Of a stretch of 64,000 nucleotides of DNA, positions 44,833 to 53,806 are shown piece by piece. Position 1 is the first letter of the stretch; each line of letters begins with the position of its first letter. Location: positions 22,030-86,029 of the forward strand of contig NZ_NSLC01000013.1 in the NCBI RefSeq assembly GCF_020144925.1. The letters run 5' to 3'. A program made the translations under genes and the position numbers. This DNA is from Afifella sp. IM 167 (GTDB lineage: Bacteria; Pseudomonadota; Alphaproteobacteria; Rhizobiales; Afifellaceae). The notes under the pieces are model-generated. The model ran no database searches and was not told the origin of the DNA. It worked only from the letters and a program-made list of their open reading frames with translations.

Positions 44833-45543
44833 TCATGGGCGGGAGTGCCGGGGCGGGCTGCCATGCTCTTCCGCCATCCGGCGCAGGAAATCGCGGAGCG
44901 TCTTGCCCGGCTCTTCGCGGAAAGCGTCGCCGCATTCCTCGAGGCGTGTGATCCGGTCGACGCGGAAATTGCGGAAGTCGCCGCGCATCTCGCACCAGGC
45001 GGCGAGCGTCCAGACTTTGCCCCAATGGTAAAGGCCGAGCGGGCGAAGGTCCCGGGCGCTGCTCTCGCCGCCGAGCGCCTCGTAGACGACATGCACCCTC
45101 AGCCGCTCGCGGATGCACCGATCGAGCCGGTCGAAGGTCTCGCGCACCTCGCCGCCGAGCCCCGGCGCCATGGCGAAGAGGCCGGTCCCGGCCAGCTCGC
45201 GCCTCTCCTTCTCCGGCAGCACCGCCTCGATCTTCACGAGAGCCTCCTCGGCCGCGAGCGCGAGATCGGCCCCCGTCCAGGCCTTCACGAAACGCGCCCC
45301 GAGCATCAGGGCCGCCAGCTCCTCGCGTGTGAACATGAGCGGCGGCAGGTCGAAGCCGGAGCGCATCAGGTAGCCGACGCCGGCTTCCCCCTCGATCGGC
45401 ACGCCCGTGCCGATGAGGTCGGCCATGTCGCGGTAGATGGTGCGCTCGGAGACCTCGAGCTTTTCGGCCAGTCTGCGCGCGGTGACGAGCCGGCCGCCTC
45501 TCAGCTGCTGGACGATCTGGAAGAGGCGGTCGGCCCGGCGCAT
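44833..45543 (-). CDS. YafY-type transcriptional regulator (HTH plus WYL domain)
   Basis: A 236-residue regulator. The N-terminal HTH_11 (MRRADRLFQIVQQLRGGRLV, RTIYRDMADLIG) binds DNA. The C-terminal WYL-type domain contains RPLGLYHWGKVWTLAAWCEM, where the W-Y-L triad is modified. Four bases upstream is the VOC gene, and such pairs are common, with the regulator controlling the glyoxalase-like partner. Confidence 0.88.
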   Translation of the reverse strand: MRRADRLFQIVQQLRGGRLVTARRLAEKLEVSERTIYRDMADLIGTGVPIEGEAGVGYLMRSGFDLPPLMFTREELAALMLGARFVKAWTGADLALAAEEALVKIEAVLPEKERRELAGTGLFAMAPGLGGEVRETFDRLDRCIRERLRVHVVYEALGGESSARDLRPLGLYHWGKVWTLAAWCEMRGDFRNFRVDRITRLEECGDAFREEPGKTLRDFLRRMAEEHGSPPRHSRP

Positions 45544-45547
45544 CCCT

Positions 45548-45916
45548 CTACCGCGCAAAAAGCCCGAAGCGGGTCCCGTCCGGATCCGTGCAATAGGCGA
45601 ACCGCCCCTCGGGGATCGTCTGGATCTCCGAGGCGACGGCGCCGCCATGCGCCTTCACCCGCTCCAGCGCCTCCTCCAGCGGCGAAGGGGCGTTGAGATG
45701 GATGACCGGCGAGCCTGCCCCCACCTCGGGTGCCTGATAGAGATTGCCGCCCATGCCGCCGTCATGCGCAAAGACGGCGATGTCCTCCCCGCCCATCGTC
45801 ATACGGCTGAGCGGCGTGCCGAGGACCTCGCCGAAGAAAGCGGCGCTCCTGTCGAGATCCGTTACCGCCATCTCGAACCATTCGGCCGCGTTCCGGGCCG
45901 TCTCGCTATTGCTCAT
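45548..45916 (-). CDS. VOC-family (glyoxalase/bleomycin-resistance-like) protein
   Basis: A 122-residue protein of two beta-alpha-beta-beta-beta units: WFEMAVTDLDRSAAFFGEVL and the C-terminal ending YCTDPDGTRFGLFAR. The fold binds metals and small substrates. It cannot be assigned to lactoylglutathione lyase or resistance from sequence. GGGAGAAG precedes ATG 45916. It is very likely co-transcribed with the YafY regulator gene downstream. Confidence 0.85.
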   Translation of the reverse strand: MSNSETARNAAEWFEMAVTDLDRSAAFFGEVLGTPLSRMTMGGEDIAVFAHDGGMGGNLYQAPEVGAGSPVIHLNAPSPLEEALERVKAHGGAVASEIQTIPEGRFAYCTDPDGTRFGLFAR

Positions 45917-45979
45917 ATCGCTTCTCCCGCAAGTTGTTTGCAGGAGGATGATTGGCACACCCCTCCTGACAGCCTTCCG

Positions 45980-46777
45980 TCAGGAGCCTCGATCCTCTCG
46001 AACGGGGACCGTGTAGTTGAGCGGCAGCCGCCCGCCGTCGACATAGACGGTCTGGCCGGTCATGTAGCTGGCATCCTTCGAGGCGAGGAAGGCGGCGACG
46101 CCGGCGATCTCCGAGGGCTGTCCGATCCGCCCGAGCGGCGTGCGCGAGAGCATCCGGTTCTTTGCCGCCTCGTCGTCGGCGACCGCCGCCAGAAGGTCCG
46201 TCATGATGGACCCGGGCCCGATGGCGTTGACGCGGATGCCGTGCGGGGCGAGCGACAGCGCCATCACCTTGGTCAGCTGGTTCACGCCGCCCTTGGAGAC
46301 CGTGTAGGCGACCTGGCTGGCGATCGCGAAGACCGCGTTCACCGAGCTCATGTTGATGATGCAGCCCGGCGTGCCGCCGTTCTCGATCTGCTTGACCATG
46401 CGCTTGGCGACGGCCTGCCCGACCAGGAAGGAGCCCTTCAGGTTGACGGAAAGGACGCGATCGAAATCCTCTTCCGTCACCTCCAGAAACTCCGCCTTGT
46501 GCACGATGCCGGCATTGTTGACGAGGATGTCGATGTCGCCGAAGGCGTCCACCGTCGTCGCCAGGAGATTGCGTACCGAAAGCCGCTCGGCGACGTCGCA
46601 ATGCACGAAGCGCACCTCGCCGAGCGATTCCAGCCTCTCGGCCGCGGAATTGCCGGCCTCGTCGTCGATGTCGGCGATCACCACCCGCGCGCCGTCGCTG
46701 ACGAAGCGCTCGGCGACGGCAAGGCCGATCCCGCTCGCACCGCCCGTGACGATCGCGACTTTGTTTTCAAGTGCCAT
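45980..46777 (-). CDS. SDR-family oxidoreductase
   Basis: A 265-residue short-chain dehydrogenase. The cofactor motif is TGGASGIG, NNAG is present, and the catalytic pair is YTVSK, with serine in NMSSVN. The aspartate after strand 2 (VVIADIDD) predicts NAD preference. GGAGG precedes ATG 46777. It neighbours a second SDR, suggesting a sugar or polyol oxidation function (inference). Confidence 0.87.
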   Translation of the reverse strand: MALENKVAIVTGGASGIGLAVAERFVSDGARVVIADIDDEAGNSAAERLESLGEVRFVHCDVAERLSVRNLLATTVDAFGDIDILVNNAGIVHKAEFLEVTEEDFDRVLSVNLKGSFLVGQAVAKRMVKQIENGGTPGCIINMSSVNAVFAIASQVAYTVSKGGVNQLTKVMALSLAPHGIRVNAIGPGSIMTDLLAAVADDEAAKNRMLSRTPLGRIGQPSEIAGVAAFLASKDASYMTGQTVYVDGGRLPLNYTVPVREDRGS

Positions 46778-46845
46778 GCTGCCTGCCTCCTGCGGGCGGA
46801 CACTGCGTCCGGCCGCGGGGCCGGGTCAATCCCTTGGCGCCCGCA

Positions 46846-47667
46846 TCACCCGTTGCCGATGAAGCCGGGATAGAGCGCCATGCCGCCATCGGCGAAGAGC
46901 GCGTGGCCGTGCACGTAGTCGGCGTCGTCGGAGACCAGCCAGACGATGGCGCGGGCGATGTCCTGCGGATCGCCGATCCGCCCGTAGGGGATGAGCGCGC
47001 GGATTTCATCCGCCCCCTTTTCCCGCGCCTCGGCGTTGATCGCCGTCGCGATCGCCCCCGGCGCGACGGAGTTCACCCGGATCTTCAGCTTGCCGACCTC
47101 CTGGGCGATCGACTGCATCAGCATGGAGATGCCGCCCTTGGAGGCGGCGTAGTTCGTCCGCCCCGCCCAGGGGATGCGCTGGTGGACCGAGGAATTGAAG
47201 ACGATCTTGCCGAGCGCCCGGCTGACATCCGGCCGCAGGCCCCGTTTCTGGAAGCGCCGCACCGCCTCGCGGGCGACGAGAAAGGCGCCGGTGAGATTGG
47301 TGTCGATCACCCTCTGCCAGTCGGAGAGCTCCATCTCGGCGAAGGCGCTGTCGCGCTGCAGCCCGGCGTTGGAGACGACGATGTCGGCAATGCCGAGCTC
47401 CGCCTCGCAGGTCTCGAAGAGCTTCACGACATCGCTCTCCGAGCTCACATCGCCCTGGCAGATGACCGCGCGCCGGCCGGTCGCCTCGATCTCGCCGCGC
47501 ACCTTCGCCGCCGCCTCTTCCCCCGAATAATAATTGACGAGGATGTCGGCGCCCGCGCGGGCGAGCGCGATCGCCGTCGCCGCGCCGATACCCGAACTTC
47601 CCCCGGTGACGAGCGCGACCTGACCGGCGAGGGAGGGTCCGTTTGAGGCTGTGGTGCTGGTTGTCAT
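46846..47667 (-). CDS. SDR-family oxidoreductase, glucose 1-dehydrogenase-like
   Basis: A 273-residue dehydrogenase with TGGSSGIG, NYYSGEEAA (a pattern shared with NADP-accepting glucose 1-dehydrogenases), SNAG, and catalytic YAASK. Adjacent to a GH15 glucosidase gene 13 bases upstream on the same strand, so glucose released by that enzyme would be a sensible substrate (inference). Confidence 0.85.
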   Translation of the reverse strand: MTTSTTASNGPSLAGQVALVTGGSSGIGAATAIALARAGADILVNYYSGEEAAAKVRGEIEATGRRAVICQGDVSSESDVVKLFETCEAELGIADIVVSNAGLQRDSAFAEMELSDWQRVIDTNLTGAFLVAREAVRRFQKRGLRPDVSRALGKIVFNSSVHQRIPWAGRTNYAASKGGISMLMQSIAQEVGKLKIRVNSVAPGAIATAINAEAREKGADEIRALIPYGRIGDPQDIARAIVWLVSDDADYVHGHALFADGGMALYPGFIGNG

Positions 47668-47679
47668 GACGGCCGAACG

Positions 47680-49491
47680 CTAGGCGGCGAAGCGGGTTCC
47701 CTGATCTCCGTCGAGCGCGCGTTCCAGCCAGTGCGCCGCCGAGATCAGCGAAAGATGCGTCAGCCCTTGCGGGAAATTGCCGAGATGGCGGCCGGAGGGG
47801 CTCAGCTCCTCCGCGTAGAGACCGACCGTGTTGGCATAGGAGAGGAGCTTTTCGAACAGGAGCCGCGCCTTGGCGATCTCGCCGGTGCGCGCCAGCGCCT
47901 CCACATACCAGAAGGCGCAGGTGGTGAAGGCGCCCTCGCGGCCGGACAGGCCGTCGACGTCCTCCGCCCCCTCCGCCTCGTCGTCGTAGCGCAGCACCAG
48001 GCAGTCCTTCAGAAGCCGTTCCTCCACCGCGCGCATCGTCCTCAGCCAGTAGCGGTCGGACGGATTGATGAAGCGCACCAGGGGCATCAGAAGCACGGAG
48101 GCATCGACCGTCTTCGATCCCTTGTACTGGGTAAAGGCGCCGATCTCCTCGTCCCAGTACTCCTCCATGATGGACCGGTGAATCTCGTCGCGCTCGCGTC
48201 GCCACGCCTCGACCGGCCCCGGCAGCGAATGCTTCAGCGCCATGCGCACGGCCCGGTCGAAGGCGACCCAACACATCAGCCGCGAGGAAAGAAATTCCCG
48301 GCGCGGCCCGCGCACCTCCCAGATCCCCTCGTCGGGCTGGTCCCAGTTTTCCGTCAGCCATTCCAGCATGGCCACGAGCTGTCGCCACACCTCCTTCGAA
48401 GGCTGGCCGAGCGATTTCGCCGCCAGATAGATCGTGTCCATCATCTCGCCGTAGATGTCGAGCTGCAGCTGCTCGTAGGCGGCGTTGCCGATCCGCACGG
48501 GCTTGGAATCCTGCCACCCAGAAAGATGATCGAGCGACACCTCCGGCAGGCTGGAGCGGCCGTCCATCGCGTACATGATCTGCATGTCCGCCTCGCCCGA
48601 TTCCTCGGTGCGATTGAGCAGGAAGGTCGTGAAGCGGTGCGCCTCCTCGTAGAAGTTGAGGCGCGAAAAGGCATAGACGGAGAAGGCCGCGTCCCGCACC
48701 CAGCAATAGCGGTAGTCCCAGTTGCGGCTGTGGCCCGGCACTTCCGGCAGTCCGAAGGTCACCGCCGCCGCAATCGAGCCGTGCTTCTGCGAGGAAAGCA
48801 GTTTCAGCACGAGAGCGGATCGCACGACGATCTCGCGCCAGCGGCTCGGATAGGTGCCCTTGGCCACCCAGTCGTGCCAGAAGCTGACGGTCGCCTTGAA
48901 GCTCTCGGTGACATAGTCCGCGTCGATATGCGGCACGTCCTTGCGTCCCGGGCAGAGGATAGCGAAGGCGTGCTCACCTTCCTTCAGCGTGAAGGTGGCC
49001 TCCGCCCCCGCCTCGCCCGCCGTGAGCGGCACGTCGCTGTAGAGGTAGAGGCTGCGCTCTCCGTCGGTGAACGCGACGCCGCCCTCGATCGCCTCCGCCT
49101 TCGGCAGGCTGCGCGCATAGTCGAAGCGCGGATCGCAGACGAGATTGAAGGCGATATCGCCCTGGATCGCCTTTGCCCGCCGCACGATCCGCCCCGAGCC
49201 GTCGAGCGGCATGAAGTCGGAGACTTCCGCAACGCTCTCGTCGCCCTGGAAGCGGGTGATGAGGACGTTGGTGTCGGGAAGATAGAGCTGGCGGCAGCGC
49301 AGATCCCCGTCGGTCGCGGCGAGCTTGAAGCGCCCGCCCTTTTCCCGGTCGAGAATCTCGGCAAACACGGTCGGGGAATCGAAATTGGGAGAACAGAAGA
49401 AGTCGATCGTGCCATCGAGAGCGACGAGCGCTGCCGTCTGCATGTCGCCGATCACGGCGTGGTCTTCGATGGGCGTGAAGGTGGAGGTCAT
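47680..49491 (-). CDS. Glycoside hydrolase family 15 (glucoamylase/trehalase-like)
   Basis: A 603-residue protein. An N-terminal beta-sandwich begins IEDHAVIGDMQTAALVALDG. The (alpha/alpha)6 barrel of GH15 contains RNWDYRYCWVRDAAFSVYAF, a conserved family segment, and the end has LSPSGRHLGNFPQGLTHLSL. Bacterial GH15 proteins of this type include alpha,alpha-trehalases and glucoamylases. No signal peptide is visible, so it is cytoplasmic and trehalose is a likely substrate (inference). ATG at 49491 is preferred to a TTG at 49512. Confidence 0.87.
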   Translation of the reverse strand: MTSTFTPIEDHAVIGDMQTAALVALDGTIDFFCSPNFDSPTVFAEILDREKGGRFKLAATDGDLRCRQLYLPDTNVLITRFQGDESVAEVSDFMPLDGSGRIVRRAKAIQGDIAFNLVCDPRFDYARSLPKAEAIEGGVAFTDGERSLYLYSDVPLTAGEAGAEATFTLKEGEHAFAILCPGRKDVPHIDADYVTESFKATVSFWHDWVAKGTYPSRWREIVVRSALVLKLLSSQKHGSIAAAVTFGLPEVPGHSRNWDYRYCWVRDAAFSVYAFSRLNFYEEAHRFTTFLLNRTEESGEADMQIMYAMDGRSSLPEVSLDHLSGWQDSKPVRIGNAAYEQLQLDIYGEMMDTIYLAAKSLGQPSKEVWRQLVAMLEWLTENWDQPDEGIWEVRGPRREFLSSRLMCWVAFDRAVRMALKHSLPGPVEAWRRERDEIHRSIMEEYWDEEIGAFTQYKGSKTVDASVLLMPLVRFINPSDRYWLRTMRAVEERLLKDCLVLRYDDEAEGAEDVDGLSGREGAFTTCAFWYVEALARTGEIAKARLLFEKLLSYANTVGLYAEELSPSGRHLGNFPQGLTHLSLISAAHWLERALDGDQGTRFAA

Positions 49492-49597
49492 GGCGGGCTC
49501 GTTGGCACGCAACAGCTAGGTCAGCCGCGCCCCGCGTCCAGTCCATGGAGAAGATGTAAGGTGCGCGCCGCCCCCGCGGCGCGCACCCGAAAGACCA

Positions 49598-51520
49598 CTA
49601 GCGCGCCTGTGCGGCCCGCATCTGGTCGACATGGTCGACCACTTCCTGGATCTCGTCGAGGATGGCCGGGTCGTCGATCGTCGCCGGCATCTTGAATTCC
49701 TCGTGGTCGACGATCTGGCGCATCGTGGCCCTCAAAATCTTGCCCGAGCGCGTCTTCGGCAGGCGGTTCACCACATGCACGGTCTTGAAGGCAGCGACCG
49801 GCCCGATCTCCTCGCGCACCTTGCGGATGCACTCGGCCTGGATATCGGCGGGCTCGCGGTCCTTGCCGGCCTTGAGCACGACGAAGCCCATCGGCATCTG
49901 GCCCTTGAGGTCGTCATGGGCGCCGATGACGGCGCATTCGGCGACGTCCGGATGGCCGGAAAGCACCTCTTCCATGGCGCCGGTCGAAAGCCTGTGGCCC
50001 GCCACGTTGATGATGTCGTCGGTGCGGGCCATCACGTAGATGTAGCCCTCCTCGTCGATCATGCCGGCATCGGCCGTCTTGTAGTAGCCGGGGAACTCCA
50101 GGAGGTAGCTCTCCTTGAAGCGCTCGTCGGCATGCCAGAGCGTCGGCAGGCAGGCCGGCGGCAGCGGCAGCTTGACGACGATGTTGCCGAGCGTGCTGGC
50201 CGGCACTTCATGGCCGGCATCGTCGAGGATCTGCACGTCGTAGCCCGGCATCGCCACGGTCGGCGAGCCGTATTTCACCGGCAACAGGCCGAGCCCTGCG
50301 GGGTTGGCGGCGATCGCCCAGGCCGTCTCCGTCTGCCACCAATGGTCGATCACCGGCACGCCGAGCTTGTCTTCGGCCCACTGGATCGTGTCCGGATCGG
50401 CCCGCTCGCCGGCGAGGAAGAGCATGCGGAACTGGGAGAGGTCGTAGTCGCCGACCAGCTTGCCGTCCGGATCCTCCTTCTTGATGGCGCGGAAGGCCGT
50501 CGGCGCGGTGAACAGCGCGGAGACCTTGTGCTCCTCGATCACCCGCCAGAAAACGCCGGCATCGGGCGTTCCGACCGGCTTGCCCTCGAAGAGGATCGTC
50601 GTGCAGCCGTGCAGAAGGGGCGCGTAGACGATGTAGGAATGGCCGACGACCCAGCCGACATCGGAGGCGGCCCAGAAGACCTCGCCCGGATCCATGTCGT
50701 AGATCGCCTTCATCGACCATTTGAGGGCGACCATGTGGCCGCCATTGTCGCGCACCACGCCCTTCGGCCGGCCCGTCGTGCCGGAGGTGTAGAGGATGTA
50801 GAGCGGGTCCGTGGCGTCGAGCGGCTCTGGAGCGACCTTCGTGCCGAGGCTTTTCTCCTCGCCGACGAGGGCGGCGTAGTCGAAGTCGCGCCCCTCGATG
50901 AGGTCGCACGGCCCCTGCTCGCGCTGCAGCACCAGGCAGAATTCCGGCTGGTGCTGCGCCTGCTTCAGGGCCGAATCCAGGAGCGGCTTGTAGGCCACGA
51001 CGCGCCCGGGCTCGATGCCGCAGGAGGCCGAGATGATCGCCTTGGGCGTGCAGTCGTTGACGCGGGTCGCAAGCTCGTTGGCGGCAAATCCGCCGAACAC
51101 CACGGAGTGGATCGCCCCGAGCCGGGCGCAGGCGAGCATGGAGAACACCGCCTCCGGCACCATCGGCATATAGAGGATCACGCGGTCGCCCTTGCCGACG
51201 CCCTTTTTCTTCAGGACCGCGGCGAGCGCCTCGACCTCGGCGAGAAGCTCCGCATAGGTGATCTTGCGCTTGGAGCCGGTGATCGGGCTGTCGTAGATGA
51301 TGGCGGGCTGTCCCGGCCTGCCGCGCTCCACATGCCGATCGACGCAATTGGCGCAGGTATTGGTCTTCCCGCCCGCGAACCACCTGCCGTAGATGCCCTC
51401 TTCCGCCTCGAATACCTTGGCGGGCGTCTCGATCCAGTCGATCTCCTCGGCGGCTTTCGCCCAGAAAGCTTCCGGGTCCGATTTCCAGGCTTCGTAGACC
51501 TCGTGATAGCGGCTCGTCAT
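49598..51520 (-). CDS. prpE: Propionyl-CoA synthetase (PrpE-like acyl-CoA ligase)
   Basis: A 640-residue AMP-forming ligase. YILYTSGTTGRPKGVV is the P-loop, YKTADAGMIDEEGYIY holds the aspartate motif, and KTRSGKILRATMRQI carries the acetylatable lysine near the end. The N-terminus (DPEAFWAKAAEEIDW, RWFAGGKTNTCANCVDRHV) fits PrpE rather than Acs. It activates propionate, possibly acetate. GGGAGGAC precedes ATG 51520. Confidence 0.88.
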   Translation of the reverse strand: MTSRYHEVYEAWKSDPEAFWAKAAEEIDWIETPAKVFEAEEGIYGRWFAGGKTNTCANCVDRHVERGRPGQPAIIYDSPITGSKRKITYAELLAEVEALAAVLKKKGVGKGDRVILYMPMVPEAVFSMLACARLGAIHSVVFGGFAANELATRVNDCTPKAIISASCGIEPGRVVAYKPLLDSALKQAQHQPEFCLVLQREQGPCDLIEGRDFDYAALVGEEKSLGTKVAPEPLDATDPLYILYTSGTTGRPKGVVRDNGGHMVALKWSMKAIYDMDPGEVFWAASDVGWVVGHSYIVYAPLLHGCTTILFEGKPVGTPDAGVFWRVIEEHKVSALFTAPTAFRAIKKEDPDGKLVGDYDLSQFRMLFLAGERADPDTIQWAEDKLGVPVIDHWWQTETAWAIAANPAGLGLLPVKYGSPTVAMPGYDVQILDDAGHEVPASTLGNIVVKLPLPPACLPTLWHADERFKESYLLEFPGYYKTADAGMIDEEGYIYVMARTDDIINVAGHRLSTGAMEEVLSGHPDVAECAVIGAHDDLKGQMPMGFVVLKAGKDREPADIQAECIRKVREEIGPVAAFKTVHVVNRLPKTRSGKILRATMRQIVDHEEFKMPATIDDPAILDEIQEVVDHVDQMRAAQAR

Positions 51521-51635
51521 TTTTGAAGTCCTCCCGGCCGATGTCCTAGCTCGCCGGATGGCGCGGGACAATTGGCCGAGGGTCGATAGACGCACGCCGT
51601 CTATTGTCGCACCCCTCTTTCAGCCGAACGCGAAG

Positions 51636-52049
51636 CTAGCGCACGACGAAGACCGAGACGGCGCTGTGCGCGGCAAGATAGCCGGCATTGGAAGAAAAGA
51701 CGTGGCTGAAGAAGCCCGGCACATGCGAGGCCATCACCACGAGGTCCGCCCCGGTCTCCTTCACCTGCCGTTCCAGCGTCTGGTCGAGATCGCGCGCCGG
51801 GTCGTGGCTCGCGACCGGCTTGGAGGTGAAGCCGGCGCCCCATTTCTCGCTCTGCCGGGCGGCGAAGGCCTGCAGCTTTTCGGCGTATTCGGCCGGGTCG
51901 TGCGCCACGGCGCTCGGCGCCGAGGTGGAGACGCCGAGGAGGACGACCTCGGCCCCGTACTGCTTGGAAAGGTCGCCCGCGAGCTGGAGCGCCTTGTCGA
52001 GCTTGTCGGCATGGGCGAGATCCGTCGGCACCATAATTTTCTTGAACAT
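51636..52049 (-). CDS. Universal stress protein (UspA family)
   Basis: A 137-residue protein, MFKKIMVPTDLAHADKLDKA at the start and the nucleotide-binding style C-terminus VVMASHVPGFFSHVFSSNAG, ending AVSVFVVR. The usual GxxG(9x)GS ATP motif is altered (PGFFSHVFSSN), so ATP binding is uncertain. AAAGGGAGG precedes the ATG. Divergent from the 6S RNA. Confidence 0.88.
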   Translation of the reverse strand: MFKKIMVPTDLAHADKLDKALQLAGDLSKQYGAEVVLLGVSTSAPSAVAHDPAEYAEKLQAFAARQSEKWGAGFTSKPVASHDPARDLDQTLERQVKETGADLVVMASHVPGFFSHVFSSNAGYLAAHSAVSVFVVR

Positions 52050-52160
52050 TTCCGCCTCCCTTTGTTGCGGCGTCGCTGCGAACGCGTCCTACGCCCCGCA
52101 CCTCGGGCGAAAGGGGAGGCTGTCAAGCCGAAAGAGGCGCTGGACGGTTGGACGTTTCGT

Positions 52161-52189
52161 TTGCCGCGGCCCCTTCCCCCTCCTATATC
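52161..52189 (+). promoter_or_regulatory. Promoter of 6S RNA
   Basis: TTGCCG (52161-52166) and TATATC (52184-52189) are 17 bases apart. Transcription should begin near 52196, exactly where the closing stem of the 6S RNA fold begins. Confidence 0.6.
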
Positions 52190-52195
52190 TGGCTG

Positions 52196-52356
52196 CGCGC
52201 GGCTGCCCGGTTCGACAGGAGTCAAATCCCCGGGGCCTTATCGATCCTTAAGGGAGCTGTCCCTGGCCTGGCCCGTGGGCTCGGCCAAAACGGCGCCCAC
52301 CTACTGTGTAGGTTTCCCGGGATCGAGCATTCCACCGGCTGCGGCGGCCGCGCGTC
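52196..52356 (+). ncRNA. ssrS: 6S RNA
   Basis: The sequence folds as a 6S RNA. The closing stem pairs CGCGCGGCTGC (52196-52206) with GCGGCCGCGCG (52344-52354) with one G-U. An inner helix pairs TCGATCC (52241-52247) with GGATCGA, and the terminal arm pairs GTGGGC (52275-52280) with GCCCAC across the loop. The central segment ATCCTTAAGGGAGCTGTCC recalls alphaproteobacterial 6S RNAs. It directly precedes the 5-formyltetrahydrofolate cyclo-ligase gene, the classic neighbour. 6S binds sigma-70 polymerase in stationary phase. Ends are approximate. Confidence 0.82.
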
Positions 52357-52382
52357 TCATTCAAAAAGCCCGCCTCCTCTCC

Positions 52383-52967
52383 ATGCCTGTTTCCGCCGCC
52401 AAAGCCGAGATCAGAAAAGCGGCTCTGGCACGGCGCGCGGCGCTCGGCGAGGCCGAACGCGCGACGCGCTCCGCGCGGGCGCTGCGGCATCTGGAGCCGA
52501 TCCTGAAATCCGGCGAAACCGTCTCCCTCTTCTGGCCGATCCGCGACGAGATCGATCCGCGACGGATCTTCCCCGTCATCCTCGCCCGCGGCGGCAGGCT
52601 CGCCCTGCCGGCGATCGTCGAGGGCAGGCTGGTCTTCCGCGCCTTCGCCGGCGAGGCGGGGCTGGAGAGGGGAACCTTCGGCACGCGTCATCCCGACGCG
52701 TCGAGCCCCGAGATCGCGCCCGACCTCATCGTCGCCCCGCTCGCCGCCTTCGACCGTGCCGGCGGGCGGCTCGGCTACGGCCGCGGCTACTACGACACGG
52801 TCATCGCGCGCCTGATGGAAGCAGGGCACAGCCCCCGTCTTGCCGGCCTTGCCTTTGCCTGTCAGGAGGTCGAAGAAGTCCCCATGGAGGCGCATGACAT
52901 CCGCCTGTCCGTCATCGCCACCGAGGACGGGCTCATCGAAACGCCAACGCAAAAGGCGCAAGCTTGA
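52383..52967 (+). CDS. 5-formyltetrahydrofolate cyclo-ligase
   Basis: A 194-residue enzyme (MTHFS, YgfA type) that recycles 5-formyltetrahydrofolate. It begins with KAEIRKAALARRAALGEAER and ends with the signature DRAGGRLGYGRGYYDTVIAR, which includes the phosphate loop. The gene follows 6S RNA by about 25 bases and probably shares transcript read-through, as in many bacteria. Its stop overlaps the TTG start of the following phosphoesterase gene (TTGA). Confidence 0.93.
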   Translation: MPVSAAKAEIRKAALARRAALGEAERATRSARALRHLEPILKSGETVSLFWPIRDEIDPRRIFPVILARGGRLALPAIVEGRLVFRAFAGEAGLERGTFGTRHPDASSPEIAPDLIVAPLAAFDRAGGRLGYGRGYYDTVIARLMEAGHSPRLAGLAFACQEVEEVPMEAHDIRLSVIATEDGLIETPTQKAQA

Positions 52968-53806
52968 GGCTGCTTTTCCTCGGAGACGTCGTCGGCCGTT
53001 CCGGCCGCAAGGCGGTGAAGTCGCACCTGCCCGGTCTCGTGGAACGCTGGTCGCTCGATTTCGTCGTCATCAACGGCGAGAACGCCGCCGGCGGTTTCGG
53101 CATCACCGAGACGATCTTCCAGGAGCTTCTCGACGCCGGCGCCGACTGCGTCACCACCGGCAACCACGTCTTCGACCAGAAGGAGGCGCTGGTCTTCTCC
53201 GAGCGCCAGGACCGCTTTCTGCGACCCCTCAATTATCCGCCGCAGACGCCGGGCCGCGGCGCCAACATCTTCTCCGCCCGCAACGGCGCCCGCATCCTCG
53301 TCATCAACGTCATGGGCCAGCTCTTCATGCCGGCGCTGGATGATCCCGTCGCCGCCGTCGCGCGTGAGGTCGAGGCGATGCCCCTGCGAAGCGAGTGCGA
53401 TGCCATCGTCATCGACATGCACGCCGAGGCGACCAGCGAGAAGCAGGTGATGGGCGTCCTCATGGACGGCAGGGCGACGCTCGTCGTCGGCACCCATACG
53501 CACGTGCCGACGGCCGATCACCGCATCCTGCCCGGCGGCACCGCCTATATGAGCGACGTCGGCATGTGCGGCGACTACGACAGCATCATCGGCATGGCCA
53601 AGGACGAGCCGCTGCAGCGCGCCACCACCAAGATCACCTCCGGCCGGCTCGGCCCGGCGATGGGCGAGGGCTCCATCTCCGGCATCGCCGTGGAGGTCGA
53701 CGAGGCGACGGGCCTGGCAAGTCGCGTCGCCCCGCTCCGCCTCGGCCCGCATCTGGAGGAGACCGTGCCGGCCTTCTGGGAAGAGGGACGGGATTTCCGG
53801 CCATGA
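52964..53806 (+). CDS. YmdB-type metallophosphoesterase
   Basis: A 280-residue enzyme of the TIGR00282 group: LLFLGDVVGRSGRKAV, VINGENAAGGFGIT, TTGNHVFDQKE and GTHTHVPTADHRI supply the two-metal site. Relatives hydrolyse 2',3'-cyclic nucleotides in Bacillus. The TTG start at 52964 is coupled to the folate gene by a four-base overlap and matches the expected N-terminus. Its own stop overlaps the next ATG. Confidence 0.9.
   Translation: MRLLFLGDVVGRSGRKAVKSHLPGLVERWSLDFVVINGENAAGGFGITETIFQELLDAGADCVTTGNHVFDQKEALVFSERQDRFLRPLNYPPQTPGRGANIFSARNGARILVINVMGQLFMPALDDPVAAVAREVEAMPLRSECDAIVIDMHAEATSEKQVMGVLMDGRATLVVGTHTHVPTADHRILPGGTAYMSDVGMCGDYDSIIGMAKDEPLQRATTKITSGRLGPAMGEGSISGIAVEVDEATGLASRVAPLRLGPHLEETVPAFWEEGRDFRP

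Noticed and set aside
47731..51526. Long plus-strand frames opposite the GH15 and prpE genes
   Set aside because: Same antisense artefact; no start signals, no family features, and both true genes have all expected motifs.
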